DNA from: Actinomycetaceae bacterium
GTDB taxonomy: Bacteria > Actinomycetota > Actinomycetes > Actinomycetales > Actinomycetaceae
Length of the DNA: 64,000 nucleotides
Reading direction: 5' to 3'
NCBI GenBank assembly: GCA_030537795.1
Contig: JAUNVE010000001.1
Location: 30,566-94,565, forward strand
The translations under genes and the position numbers were made by a program. Shown piece after piece: positions 26,116 to 35,585 of this stretch. The notes below the pieces were generated by a model, which made no database searches, had not been told where the DNA came from, and saw only the letters and a list, made by a program, of their open reading frames with translations. Positions within the stretch are counted from its first letter, which is position 1, and every line of letters begins with the position of its first letter.

Positions 26116-27168
26116 CTATGACTGCACCGACAAAGCCGGTGGTGTTGGCCACCGAAATGGTCGCGCTATCAGAAGTGCTCGCGCGCACACCTCCACCTGC
26201 AATTCGCGCGTATACACCCCCTGGCCGTCGAGGGTCAGGACAAGCTCACTGTCCCCCAGGGCTGAAAAACGAAACTCGCGGCCACTGAATTCTTGGACAT
26301 AGTCAGCCGGAAGTTTATCGCCGCGTCGGAATTTCCCAATCAGTCGCGCAATGTCGAGCAGTTGTAGTTCGCGACTGAGAATAACTTCGATAACACCATC
26401 GTTGAGGATGGCTTGAGGATTGGGTTCAAATCCACCACCGTAATGGGAAGCATTTGCCACCGCACACACGGTGTATCGCTGCGATTCACTACGCGTGACG
26501 TTTCCGTCGCGCCAGGTAAGCGCCAGTTCAAAGTTGCGTTGCTTCGTCAGTTCAGTCAAGACGCTGAGCGGATAACTCATTCCCAACAGCCACGGAACTT
26601 TACGATGCAAAGCATCTGCAGAGATACCAATAACGGAATCAAATCCCATGGAAATGACATTGATGGCATAGCGGTCAAGCTGGTGTTTACGCGTCCCATC
26701 CGGCAGCCGATAACGCGGCGCCCTCGTTCGCATGGCGTCAATAGCAGTGACCGAAACGGTCGGTTGCCCCAGTTTGGTAGCTGTAACCAAAGCAGCAAGA
26801 ATCTCCTGTGGTTCCCGTGACATTCCACGGTAAACAGCTCGGCTGAAGTCATTACCGGTACCGTACGGCAGTACCAGTAACGGCGTCTGTGTACCGATGA
26901 GACCATTGGCTGTCTCCGATACAGAACCATCTCCCCCGGCGATAATGACAAGCGCTCGCTCATTCCACTGCCTACTAATATGCGCAGCAATCGTCGTCGC
27001 ATCGTGAGGGCCGGTGGTGGGACGCACACCGATCTGGGCGGTTGGGAAAGCCAAGTTGAGGTGAGCCATAATCATATTCAGATCGCGGCTCACCCGCCTA
27101 TTACCGGCTTGCGCGTTGTAAATCAGTTGAACGTAGTCAAACCCTACGGACGATGCCGATGTTTTCAT
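26116..27168 (-). CDS. Diacylglycerol kinase-family lipid kinase
   Basis: A 350-residue protein of the DAGK/YegS family. The nucleotide-binding signature GGDGSVSETANGL begins at about residue 77, followed by LPYGTGNDFSRA; the second domain contains ASHYGGGF and the SRELQLLDIARLIGKF segment. Such enzymes phosphorylate diacylglycerol or related lipids and help recycle phospholipids. There is no membrane helix. It lies between the DUF3046 gene and recA, but the recA LexA promoter separates it from recA. Confidence 0.85.
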   Translation of the reverse strand: MKTSASSVGFDYVQLIYNAQAGNRRVSRDLNMIMAHLNLAFPTAQIGVRPTTGPHDATTIAAHISRQWNERALVIIAGGDGSVSETANGLIGTQTPLLVLPYGTGNDFSRAVYRGMSREPQEILAALVTATKLGQPTVSVTAIDAMRTRAPRYRLPDGTRKHQLDRYAINVISMGFDSVIGISADALHRKVPWLLGMSYPLSVLTELTKQRNFELALTWRDGNVTRSESQRYTVCAVANASHYGGGFEPNPQAILNDGVIEVILSRELQLLDIARLIGKFRRGDKLPADYVQEFSGREFRFSALGDSELVLTLDGQGVYTRELQVEVCARALLIARPFRWPTPPALSVQS

Positions 27169-27227
27169 CGCACACCCGACCTAAAATAGGTAACCCGGCG
27201 GCATGGCGCTCACCCTAAGCGAAGGGG

Positions 27228-27455
27228 CTAACGGTTCGCCCGCAAAGACTCTTGGCGGTGTATCCATCGGGCTTCCTCACCCATATCTGTTTCTCGAATA
27301 AGTTCATCCCATATCTTATCCGGGGCGATGCCCTGTTTGAGAGCCTGTTCAGCGGTACCCCCTAATTTTGGGAGAAAAAGGTCGCCTACTAAAGAACGGC
27401 CATAGCAGGAGCCGTATACGGCTTCGAGGGAGGACCAGAATTCAGAAACAGTCAC
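27228..27455 (-). CDS. DUF3046 family protein
   Basis: A 75-residue protein that matches DUF3046, a small actinobacterial family of unknown function (SEFWSSLEAVYG at the start, GIAPDKIWDELIRE in the middle). It starts with GTG six bases after the stop of the ClgR-like gene and is usually found in this place, between clgR and recA. Probably cytosolic. Confidence 0.85.
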   Translation of the reverse strand: MTVSEFWSSLEAVYGSCYGRSLVGDLFLPKLGGTAEQALKQGIAPDKIWDELIRETDMGEEARWIHRQESLRANR

Positions 27456-27461
27456 ACAGCA

Positions 27462-27794
27462 TCAGCTCAATAGGGTAACGCCGTCATCAAAAGGAGCATC
27501 GATTAAGTTGTCAGGCACGGTATCGGGAATATTGACGCCTTCAATGGCGGAGATACGGTCCGCAACCTCACGCAATACAAAAGAAAGCGGCACTCCCAGT
27601 GCGTAGCAAATCGCAACCAAAAGTTCGGAAGAAGCTTCCTTTTGGCCCCGCTCCACCTCCGATAGATATCCGAGTGATACCTGGGCGCCGGCAGAAACTT
27701 CACGCAGGGTCCGTCCTTGACTGCGGCGAACCTGCCGCAGGACATCCCCGATATGCTCTCGGAGAGAAAGTGTGTGAAGTGTAGTGGTCAGCAT
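27462..27794 (-). CDS. clgR: ClgR-like helix-turn-helix regulator
   Basis: A 110-residue XRE-type regulator with the helix-turn-helix at about 14-68 ([20 protein letters not shown], then [15 protein letters not shown]). Its position between pgsA and the DUF3046/recA genes, and its sequence, match ClgR, which activates Clp protease and stress genes in actinobacteria. The ATG at 27794 was chosen although the frame is open further upstream: TACGGT sits exactly six bases before it, as at several other starts in this window. The tail ends in hydrophobic residues (VTLLS), possibly a Clp degradation signal; inference. Confidence 0.8.
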   Translation of the reverse strand: MLTTTLHTLSLREHIGDVLRQVRRSQGRTLREVSAGAQVSLGYLSEVERGQKEASSELLVAICYALGVPLSFVLREVADRISAIEGVNIPDTVPDNLIDAPFDDGVTLLS

Positions 27795-27800
27795 GGTTTC

Positions 27801-27806
27801 ACCGTA
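27801..27806 (-). promoter_or_regulatory. -10 hexamer TACGGT of clgR, likely leaderless
   Basis: TACGGT on the minus strand ends six bases before the chosen ATG of the ClgR-like gene. Confidence 0.45.
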
Positions 27807-27956
27807 TCGAAAATTTGGGTGCAGTGACATTTCGTCTTGAGCCGGCACGTCGTTTTGAGCCCGTTTGCGGGGAGCAACCCGACCGTCCGCACGCATAGTT
27901 TTGACTGTCATATCAAGGTAAACACGTAGAGATAGCGTTTTATTCCATCCTCGTTG

Positions 27957-27998
27957 ACGTGGCCAATGCCACGTTTAGCGGCAATCCTGATGGCCGCT
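27957..27998. terminator. Two stem-loops after pgsA
   Basis: ACGTGGC-CAAT-GCCACGT (7-bp stem) and AGCGGC/GCCGCT (6-bp stem, 10-base loop) follow each other, about 57 bases beyond the pgsA stop. Neither is followed by a clear T-run, so they may be a weak terminator or an RNA-stability element. Confidence 0.4.
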
Positions 27999-28054
27999 GC
28001 CTCAACTGTCGTAAATGAATCCGAAGTGAGGCGCACAGTCAGATAACGCCGCTA

Positions 28055-28693
28055 TTATTGGGGGCCGTCGCCGTCTACAGTACCGCGCATCTTAATGGCA
28101 CCGATGACGTACACCATGCCCGACCACACCGTCAGTGCCAGTGCAATCGCCAGCAGAATAATCTTCATAAGCCACAAAGCCGTCAGCGAAGACAGCGGAT
28201 CTGCCGGAGCTAATATGGCATGCCACGGAATGAGAAGAAATATGATCAGCACCATTTGTGACACAGTTTTCGCCTTTCCTCCCGAAGAGGCGGCCACCAC
28301 GATATTTTTCTTCAACAAATAGGCACGCAACCAGGTGATTCCCAGTTCACGCACGGCCACGATAATCGTGAACCACCACGGTATGAGCCCAACCACAGAT
28401 AAAACGACAAATGCTCCAAGTGTCAGTGCTTTATCGGCAATCGGATCCCATATTTTTCCAAAATCGGTAATGAGGTTACGCGCCCGCGCGATTTGCCCAT
28501 CGTAGTGGTCGGTAATGGCGGCGATGACAAAAACAGCGAGGGCGAGCCATTGACTCCACGTATTTCCCAGGAGAAGAAGAATGACGAAAACCGGAACCAG
28601 TGCCAGCCGTATCATCGTGAGAATATTGGGAATATTCCAGATTTCTTCGTGCGAATGAGCGGCGGAGACATGGTCGCTGTTAGTGGTGCTCAT
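28055..28693 (-). CDS. pgsA: CDP-diacylglycerol--glycerol-3-phosphate phosphatidyltransferase
   Basis: Makes phosphatidylglycerol phosphate, the precursor of phosphatidylglycerol and cardiolipin. The 212-residue protein has about five to six membrane helices and the complete CDP-alcohol phosphotransferase motif DG-x2-AR-x8-G-x3-D-x3-D (DGQIAR to DPIAD, about 64-86). AAAGGAGGTG precedes the ATG. It follows ftsK by 13 bases and is probably in its operon. Its product would feed the phosphatidylglycerol lysylation activity of LysX, encoded upstream. Confidence 0.93.
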   Translation of the reverse strand: MSTTNSDHVSAAHSHEEIWNIPNILTMIRLALVPVFVILLLLGNTWSQWLALAVFVIAAITDHYDGQIARARNLITDFGKIWDPIADKALTLGAFVVLSVVGLIPWWFTIIVAVRELGITWLRAYLLKKNIVVAASSGGKAKTVSQMVLIIFLLIPWHAILAPADPLSSLTALWLMKIILLAIALALTVWSGMVYVIGAIKMRGTVDGDGPQ

Positions 28694-28706
28694 TGCGCAC
28701 CTCCTT

Positions 28707-31178
28707 TCATGACCGTCCGGTCAGGTTCCACGCGTCAGCTGACTCTTCTCCATCCTCCCATGAATCGTCATTTTCAGCTAAGTTCGCGGCCGGTTCCGGC
28801 GGAGGGTCTTCCCCTCGCAGCATAGCCAGAACTCGTGGAAGTTCTTCGGGTGGTACCAGTACCTCGCGCGCCTTCGATCCCTCCGAAGGGCCTACAATGT
28901 CACGAGATTCAAGCAGGTCCATCAGTCGTCCGGCGCGAGCAAAACCAATCCGCAATTTACGCTGAAGCATTGATGTCGATCCCAGCTGGGTTGAGATGAC
29001 GAGCTCAGCGGCCTCAAGCAAATCATCGAGGTCGTCGCCAATATCCTCCGCGATTTTAACGGATTTCGCCGGAGCCGTGACATCTTCTCGGTACACCGGC
29101 TTCATCTGTGACTTCACGTGGTCAACGATATGGCGAATCTCCGATTCATTAACCCACGCCCCTTGTACGCGCAAAGGCTTACTAGCCCCCTGCGCAAGAT
29201 AGAGGGCGTCACCAGCACCTATGAGCTTATCCGCACCCGGCTGATCAAGAATCACGCGCGAGTCAGCCATCGATGAGGTTGCAAAGGCTAAGCGTGAAGG
29301 AATATTTGATTTGATGAGACCGGTAACGACATCAACCGACGGGCGCTGGGTAGCGAGTACCAAATGAATACCGGCCGCCCGCGCTAACTGGGTGATGCGC
29401 TGAATAGAGGCTTCAACATCCCGCGGCGCCACCATCATCAGATCTGCGAGTTCGTCCACCACAACAAGCAAATACGGATAGGGTGCCAAAGTGCGTTGCG
29501 AACCTTCGCGTGGTTTCACCTGCCCTGCGATTACAGCATTGTTGAAATCGTCGACATGTTTAAATCCGTAATTTTCGAGGTCGTCATAGCGCATATCCAT
29601 CTCTTTAACGACCCATTCGAGTGCTTCGGCGGCCTTCTTCGGATTGGTGATAATGGGGGTGATGAGATGAGGGATGCCTTCGTAAATTGACAGCTCCACC
29701 CGCTTAGGATCAACCAGCACCATTCGCACTTGCGCGGGAGTGGCACGCATCATAATCGATGTGATCATGGAGTTAATAAAAGATGACTTACCGGAGCCGG
29801 TGGCACCGGCAACAAGCAGGTGCGGAGTTTTAGCAATATTGGTCACCACATACCCGCCTTCGACGTCTTTGCCAACTCCTACCACCAGCGGGTGCTGGTT
29901 GCGTTTAGCCGCCGCTGAGCGAAGCACATCGCCCAATGCGACGGTTTCTCGGTCACTGTTGGGGATTTCCACACCGATGGCAGATTTGCCGGGAATGGGT
30001 GACAGGATACGCACATCAGCGGATGCAACCGCATAGGCAATATTCTTCGACAGTTGGGTAATGCGTTCGACTTTGACGCCCGGTCCCAGCGTCACTTCAT
30101 AGCGAGTGACCGTAGGGCCGCGTGAAAACCCGGTTACTTCCGCATCGACGTTGAATTCTTTCAGCACCGACGTCAGTGCTTCCACAACGCGATCATTTGC
30201 TGCCGAGCGCGTCTTATGAGGGGCCCCGCGAATGAGGAGCTCTTCTGCGGGAAGCTCGTAGGTTAAGCCTTCTTCCAGTTCCGGTTGGATAACGAGGGCG
30301 GGAAGGGTGGTGGTTTCGGTAGCTTCCAGCTCAGAAGGAGACGGGGCCTGCGGAATCTCCTCTTTGGCTTCGGCATCCTCCTCGCTGAACACCGGAGCCG
30401 GGTCGAGTAGGTTAGTTTCGTCCTCCGGTTCGATGTCATGGGGCGTGCGGAAGGCCTCATCACCGTCGTAGGATTCGAGTTGGGTGGTCTCATTTTGGGT
30501 AGCGGTTTCTCTTCTGCGCCGAGACTCCCCGCGAATGCGCCCTGCGAACTCTCGCAAGCGGGTAGGAACTTCGTTGATAGATGTTTGCGTAGCAAGCAAA
30601 ATCGAGTAGGCACATACCAGTGCCAAGACGATGACTCCGCCCCAGGCGGAAAGCAACGTTGCTAGCGGATAGCCAAAAAACCAGCCGAGTACACCACCGG
30701 CTGATTCAACAGCTTCAATATCCGCTATCGGAGGGTTACCCGACGTGATCTGCGTAATACCGGTGACGGTGGCCGCTATTCCCGCAGTACCGGCAAATCG
30801 ATGAGGTATTCGATAGTTTTTGCGCGCACTGATGAGATTTGCCGCCCACAGCACAAGCACCACCGGAATAATGACGGAATACAGGCCGACAAATCCGGCG
30901 CCAATATGGTGAATGACGTGACCTGCGGAACCGGAGATATGGAACCATTCGCGCAAGGCAAAAATGGCAGCTAATGCAATCAGGGCAACGGCAAAACCGT
31001 CACGACGCAGCTGAGCATCCATCGCCGCAAAGGAACGCCCCGCATTTGCGATTCCTCGACCAATACCGAGGAAGATCTTCATCAGTGGAGAGGGGCCACC
31101 CTGTTTCTGCAACTGGGTTTTACCGCGAGAAGATGAGGTTTTCCGCGCACGTGAACGGGTAGAAGTTTTTTTAGCCAT
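28707..31178 (-). CDS. ftsK: DNA translocase FtsK
   Basis: Septal DNA pump that clears and aligns chromosome ends during division. The 823-residue protein has a Lys/Arg/Ser-rich start, about four N-terminal membrane helices (about 50-190), an acidic linker (about 215-300), the alpha/beta motor with Walker A GATGSGKSS (about 457-465) and Walker B LLVVVDELADLM, and the C-terminal winged-helix gamma domain (LIRIG-like LRIGFARAGRLMDLLE) followed by an acidic tail. It precedes pgsA. Confidence 0.95.
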   Translation of the reverse strand: MAKKTSTRSRARKTSSSRGKTQLQKQGGPSPLMKIFLGIGRGIANAGRSFAAMDAQLRRDGFAVALIALAAIFALREWFHISGSAGHVIHHIGAGFVGLYSVIIPVVLVLWAANLISARKNYRIPHRFAGTAGIAATVTGITQITSGNPPIADIEAVESAGGVLGWFFGYPLATLLSAWGGVIVLALVCAYSILLATQTSINEVPTRLREFAGRIRGESRRRRETATQNETTQLESYDGDEAFRTPHDIEPEDETNLLDPAPVFSEEDAEAKEEIPQAPSPSELEATETTTLPALVIQPELEEGLTYELPAEELLIRGAPHKTRSAANDRVVEALTSVLKEFNVDAEVTGFSRGPTVTRYEVTLGPGVKVERITQLSKNIAYAVASADVRILSPIPGKSAIGVEIPNSDRETVALGDVLRSAAAKRNQHPLVVGVGKDVEGGYVVTNIAKTPHLLVAGATGSGKSSFINSMITSIMMRATPAQVRMVLVDPKRVELSIYEGIPHLITPIITNPKKAAEALEWVVKEMDMRYDDLENYGFKHVDDFNNAVIAGQVKPREGSQRTLAPYPYLLVVVDELADLMMVAPRDVEASIQRITQLARAAGIHLVLATQRPSVDVVTGLIKSNIPSRLAFATSSMADSRVILDQPGADKLIGAGDALYLAQGASKPLRVQGAWVNESEIRHIVDHVKSQMKPVYREDVTAPAKSVKIAEDIGDDLDDLLEAAELVISTQLGSTSMLQRKLRIGFARAGRLMDLLESRDIVGPSEGSKAREVLVPPEELPRVLAMLRGEDPPPEPAANLAENDDSWEDGEESADAWNLTGRS

Positions 31179-31229
31179 AACAATTTAGACATTACCCGCT
31201 CCGTGCACACCTCTACACTCAACGCGCCG

Positions 31230-32156
31230 TTACCCGTCGAAGGTCATCACCGACGCAATTTGGGACATAGTCGGCACCGGGAAGGTAAAGGAATGCGAGA
31301 TCATGACGGCACCGGCCGCATTTGCGATGAGGATGGCATCTTCAATATCTTGTCCTTGCGCAATCGCCCCGCACATAACGGCAATATGGGTGTCGCCTAC
31401 TCCCGAGGTATCGACGATATCGGAGCGGAATGCTGGGACCATGACGCGTTCGCCTGCTGCGCCCACCCGGTATTCACACCCCATAGCTCCCATACGACGC
31501 ACGTGGATGCAGTCCTCGCGCAGGTAATCATCGACGCCGCGGGAAGTATCGACCTGTTTCAGCACGCGCGGAAGAATGGAGGCTTCACGCAGGTTAACGG
31601 TGAGAATATCAGCGCGTGAAAGTAGTGCCGGCCACACCTGCGGATCCACCTGATCCACCATCGGTGAGGGACTAAGAACTACGGTAATATCGTCATCTAT
31701 TGACGCAATCCACTCGGCATAGTCGCGCGCCACCGACTCAACTGCCAGAGCTGACCCGTGCGCGAGAAGCACGTCTCCGGCCTGCAGTGGAACTGCCGCG
31801 AGTTCCTCAATAGAAGGTTCCAGTTCGATGCCACCGGATACGATGACGGTGGTATTTCCATCATCCTCCACCATTTGAATCGCCACACCGATATCTCCCA
31901 CCACTTCGTGAGTCAGAATATCGACACCGTGCTTTTGCAGTTCTTGGCGCACAACAAATGAATTCGGACCGGTCCCAAGCACTGAGAGCATCCCGGTTTC
32001 GACTCCCATTTGTCGCACGGAAGCCAAGCCAATGAAACCTCCGCCAGGGCTCGCCAGCACCGAACGCGCTAGTACCATGGCTCCCCTATTAGGTAGGGCC
32101 GGAATGACCGTCGGCAAGTTAAGCACCACCGGCTGTGTCGAGAGGAATCGTCCCAT
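31230..32156 (-). CDS. PfkB-family carbohydrate kinase
   Basis: A 308-residue sugar kinase of the ribokinase/PfkB fold. Visible are the N-terminal glycine motif SPGGGFIGLASVRQMG and the C-terminal signature DTSGVGDTHIAVMCGAI, in which the Asp of GVGD is the catalytic base; the usual first Ala of GAGD is Val. The substrate (ribose, adenosine, fructose phosphate or other) cannot be told. AAAGGAG before the ATG fixes the start, since the frame is open upstream into lysX. It follows lysX by 41 bases. Confidence 0.8.
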   Translation of the reverse strand: MGRFLSTQPVVLNLPTVIPALPNRGAMVLARSVLASPGGGFIGLASVRQMGVETGMLSVLGTGPNSFVVRQELQKHGVDILTHEVVGDIGVAIQMVEDDGNTTVIVSGGIELEPSIEELAAVPLQAGDVLLAHGSALAVESVARDYAEWIASIDDDITVVLSPSPMVDQVDPQVWPALLSRADILTVNLREASILPRVLKQVDTSRGVDDYLREDCIHVRRMGAMGCEYRVGAAGERVMVPAFRSDIVDTSGVGDTHIAVMCGAIAQGQDIEDAILIANAAGAVMISHSFTFPVPTMSQIASVMTFDG

Positions 32157-32197
32157 GATGCTCCTTTCCAGTTCTTCGTTCAGCCTATCAACGGCAT

Positions 32198-35100
32198 CTA
32201 GGTACCGCGTGGCTCGGATACCGGTTTCACGTATGGGAATGCGAGCAGCTGGCGAATATTGACGCCGGTCAAAAGCATACACAGCCGATCAACTCCCAGT
32301 CCCAGGCCGCCTGTGGGGACTAAACCCAACTCCAGGTCGGAAAGGAATTGCTCATCAATGCTCATCGCTTCGGGATCTCCCGCTGCTGCCGCAAGCGACT
32401 GCGCGGTAAAACGATCGCGCTGATCGCGCGGGTCGGTTAGCTCGGTATACGCGGTACCCAATTCCATGCCGAAAGCCACCAGATCCCAGCGTTCAGCCAG
32501 CAAAGGATTGTGCCGGTGTTGGCGAGTGAGTGGAGACGTGGCGGCGGGAAAGTCGGTGTAGAACGTGGGGTGCACGGTGCGAGCTTCAACTAAATCATCA
32601 TAGAGAGCACCTATCAGATTCGCGTGATCGAGGGTATGCGGCAGTTCCACTGCGTGACTACGAGCTAAGGCCGCCAGTTCCTCCGCGGGTGTTTGCGTCG
32701 TAATCGTGTGCTCGAGGGCGGAACTGATCGCATCGTAAACGCGCACCACCGGCCACTGACCCGCGAGTGAGTATGCGGCGAGACTGACGCCGTCAAGCGT
32801 TGTCACTGGCGCGGCATTTTCAACTCCGGGGCTCCCGGCGGGACGGAGGGCGATTTCGCTTCCGTGCATGGCGCGCGCCATGGACTTGATGAGATGCTCG
32901 GTTAGTTCTCGCATGGTGGTGTAGTCTCCACCGGCGCGGTAGGCCTCGATCGAGGTGAACTCGGGATTATGGGTGGCGTCAGCCCCCTCATTACGGAAGC
33001 TGCGCCCCATTTCGTAGATTGCCCCCATGCCGGCAACGGCGAGGCGTTTAAGGTACAGTTCAGGGGCAATACGCAAGAATACGTCGGTTGAATACGCATT
33101 CATATGAGTAACGAAGGGGCGAGCGTTGGCGCCTCCATGAATAGCGTGAAGCATCGGAGTTTCAACTTCAACGAATCCTTCGTCAGCCATCACCTGCCGT
33201 ATCTGAGCTACGCCGCGCGCGCGTAGATTGAGCAGTTCAATAGCGGTAGGGGTAGCGAGTAAATGAGTGACGCGCTCACGCGCACGAGTTGTGGCATCGA
33301 GGTCTACCCCCGGCTTCACCACCGGACGCAGACTCTTGGCAGCCATGTGCCAGTCGGTAATATCAATCGATAGCTCGCCGCGTCGCGTACGAATCACTTC
33401 CCCGCTAACTGCGATTGAATCACCCAGGTCGCATAGTGACAGCAACTCAAATAGTTCCTCGGCTAGGTGGGAGCGGTCGGCAACCACCTGAATGGAGTGG
33501 TTATCGCGGGCCAGATCAATGAAAATAACTCCGCCGTGATCGCGATATCCGGTGATTCGGCCGCCACTTTCAATCGTGGTACCAGTTCTCTGCGATGCGT
33601 GAGTGGTGCCGTAGTCGGCGATAATCCGAGCGGGAGAAGTTCCTAGCGATACCGAAGGTGGATACGGGTCCATTCCCGCCGCCTGCAAACGCTGAGCTTT
33701 ATCGCGTCGCACCTGTTCCTGATCCGACAGGCGGCGCTGCGGCATGGCCGCCAGAATAGCCGCTCGATCAATATCGTCAATGGCTTTGAGATAATCCGGA
33801 GTCGGCTTCCATTCCAACTGAGTGCGGTGCCCGAACTGCGGTAAGAATCCCTCGAGGGAAGCAGCCGCTAGGGATATTTGGGATAGTTCGGTAATTCCGG
33901 GGAAACACATATAGCGCGCCACCCACAGCGGGCTGTAGCGCGCATTCGATTCGTAGAGGCTTTCGAGCTGCCACACTCGGGAAGCAACTCGCATCATGGC
34001 GTATACGATTCGGTCCCAGGCACTCGCGTCGACGGCCTCCCCCTGTTCAAAGATCCGTCGGAACATGGCAAAGTTCAGAGAAATGCGGTCGATGCCGCTG
34101 GCCGCCGACTCCCTGATGAGCTCGACAACCATTGCCTCAATAATGCCGTTAACTGACTGCGGATTACGACGCATCAGGGATAGTGAAATGCCGTGACGCC
34201 CCCAGGGAATAAAGGACAGCATGGCTTGAAGTGTGCCGGCCTCGTCGCGTGCCCACACGATTAAGGTACGCGCATCGACGTCCTCCAAAATCCGGTCAAG
34301 TGACATGGAAAAGCCACGTTCCTCACCGCGTCTAAACTGATGAGCGGCGGCGCGCAGTTCGTTTAGCTCATCGGCGTCAATATCGGATAGTCGAGCGATG
34401 CTGATGTCGATATGGTGGCGACGCACGCGACGCACGGCGGCGGCCAACGGCTTGGCGGTGGGAGTATTGAGGTCAAATGTGCGGGTGTCGATTATCGCTT
34501 CATCGCCCATGAGGCGAACCGAGAATCCGGCCTCACGATAGGCCTCCGCTCCCTTCTGGGATACTGATATAGCGCCCGGCATCCAACCGTATGTGGCACA
34601 TAGTGCAAGCCATTGAGAAATCGCTTTAGACCAGGACTGCGGGTCTCCAAGCGGATCTCCACCCGCGATGGCCACCCCGTTAGCAACGCCGTAGGAGATG
34701 GCTGCCAGCCCATCTTGACTGCGCACTATTGAACGGTCGTTGCGAGTGGCGAAGTAGCCGAGGGAATCGTCACCCCATCGCGCCAGTAGTTCACGTGCGA
34801 AGAGATCATCATGCATACGCCGACCCGGCATTCGTTGGCCTCGCATGAAAAATAGCACCGCCGCTACGGTGGTCAGTGCCGATAGTAGCCCCAGTGGGTA
34901 GCGGATCCACAGCGGTACGTTACGGGGTGGCTCAACGTAGATCAGCGTGGAAAAATAATCGCCCAGCGTAGAAGCTAGCACCCAGCGCGTCGATTCATCG
35001 GTGATGGGGCCTGGCCGCGCAATATCGACGACAGTCATCCCGATAGCAATGGTGGCACCGAAGCCGACGAGGAGGATAAATGCGGCGCCAAACAAAGAAC

Positions 35101-35578
35101 CCGGTAGCACTCGCCCGGGGAAAGCGCGACGCATGGAGAGAGCGCCCAGTCCCAGACCCACCGCGGTTACACACTTAATAATTGCGAAAGCTATTGCCCA
35201 GCCGGTTGACCTATCGGGAATTTGCATGAGGGCGCTGAGCGAGGTGATACCGAAAAATAGGCCGATCCCTTGTAGGAAGAGAAAAACCCACCAGGCGATG
35301 CGTTTGCGCGTCATGATGGCGAATCCGAAAACCACTAGAAAAAGGGATTCCACCAGGGTCGCGCCAACGGGTAGGTTAACGAGGAAGAAGGCGAGGCTAA
35401 TCACTCGCAAGGCGGTGTGGAAATGCCCTCCGCCGATGGTTAGTAGAACAGATAGCAGGGCTCCGAAGTAGATGAAGCGCGCGAGCGAGCGAATAACACG
35501 TGCCCGCCAGCCGTGAAACATTTTGAGCTGGTCGCTCAAATCGGAATCTTCCCTGACTACAGAAAGAGTCTCGCTCAT
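32198..35578 (-). CDS. lysX: Bifunctional lysyl-tRNA synthetase/phosphatidylglycerol lysyltransferase
   Basis: A 1126-residue fusion. The N-terminal part has about six to seven membrane helices (about 30-220), followed by the DUF2156 aminoacyl transfer domain (about 260-590), which moves Lys from Lys-tRNA to phosphatidylglycerol. The C-terminal part is a class II lysyl-tRNA synthetase: OB fold (about 650-760), motif 2 FRNEGADATHNPEF (about 858-871) and motif 3 GLGLGVDRL (about 1090). Lysinylated lipid gives resistance to cationic peptides. The start was chosen at MSETLS, seven bases after the RNase J stop, with TAGGA before it. Whether a separate housekeeping lysS exists cannot be seen here. 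Confidence 0.93.
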   Translation of the reverse strand: MSETLSVVREDSDLSDQLKMFHGWRARVIRSLARFIYFGALLSVLLTIGGGHFHTALRVISLAFFLVNLPVGATLVESLFLVVFGFAIMTRKRIAWWVFLFLQGIGLFFGITSLSALMQIPDRSTGWAIAFAIIKCVTAVGLGLGALSMRRAFPGRVLPGSLFGAAFILLVGFGATIAIGMTVVDIARPGPITDESTRWVLASTLGDYFSTLIYVEPPRNVPLWIRYPLGLLSALTTVAAVLFFMRGQRMPGRRMHDDLFARELLARWGDDSLGYFATRNDRSIVRSQDGLAAISYGVANGVAIAGGDPLGDPQSWSKAISQWLALCATYGWMPGAISVSQKGAEAYREAGFSVRLMGDEAIIDTRTFDLNTPTAKPLAAAVRRVRRHHIDISIARLSDIDADELNELRAAAHQFRRGEERGFSMSLDRILEDVDARTLIVWARDEAGTLQAMLSFIPWGRHGISLSLMRRNPQSVNGIIEAMVVELIRESAASGIDRISLNFAMFRRIFEQGEAVDASAWDRIVYAMMRVASRVWQLESLYESNARYSPLWVARYMCFPGITELSQISLAAASLEGFLPQFGHRTQLEWKPTPDYLKAIDDIDRAAILAAMPQRRLSDQEQVRRDKAQRLQAAGMDPYPPSVSLGTSPARIIADYGTTHASQRTGTTIESGGRITGYRDHGGVIFIDLARDNHSIQVVADRSHLAEELFELLSLCDLGDSIAVSGEVIRTRRGELSIDITDWHMAAKSLRPVVKPGVDLDATTRARERVTHLLATPTAIELLNLRARGVAQIRQVMADEGFVEVETPMLHAIHGGANARPFVTHMNAYSTDVFLRIAPELYLKRLAVAGMGAIYEMGRSFRNEGADATHNPEFTSIEAYRAGGDYTTMRELTEHLIKSMARAMHGSEIALRPAGSPGVENAAPVTTLDGVSLAAYSLAGQWPVVRVYDAISSALEHTITTQTPAEELAALARSHAVELPHTLDHANLIGALYDDLVEARTVHPTFYTDFPAATSPLTRQHRHNPLLAERWDLVAFGMELGTAYTELTDPRDQRDRFTAQSLAAAAGDPEAMSIDEQFLSDLELGLVPTGGLGLGVDRLCMLLTGVNIRQLLAFPYVKPVSEPRGT

Positions 35579-35585
35579 GGATGTC

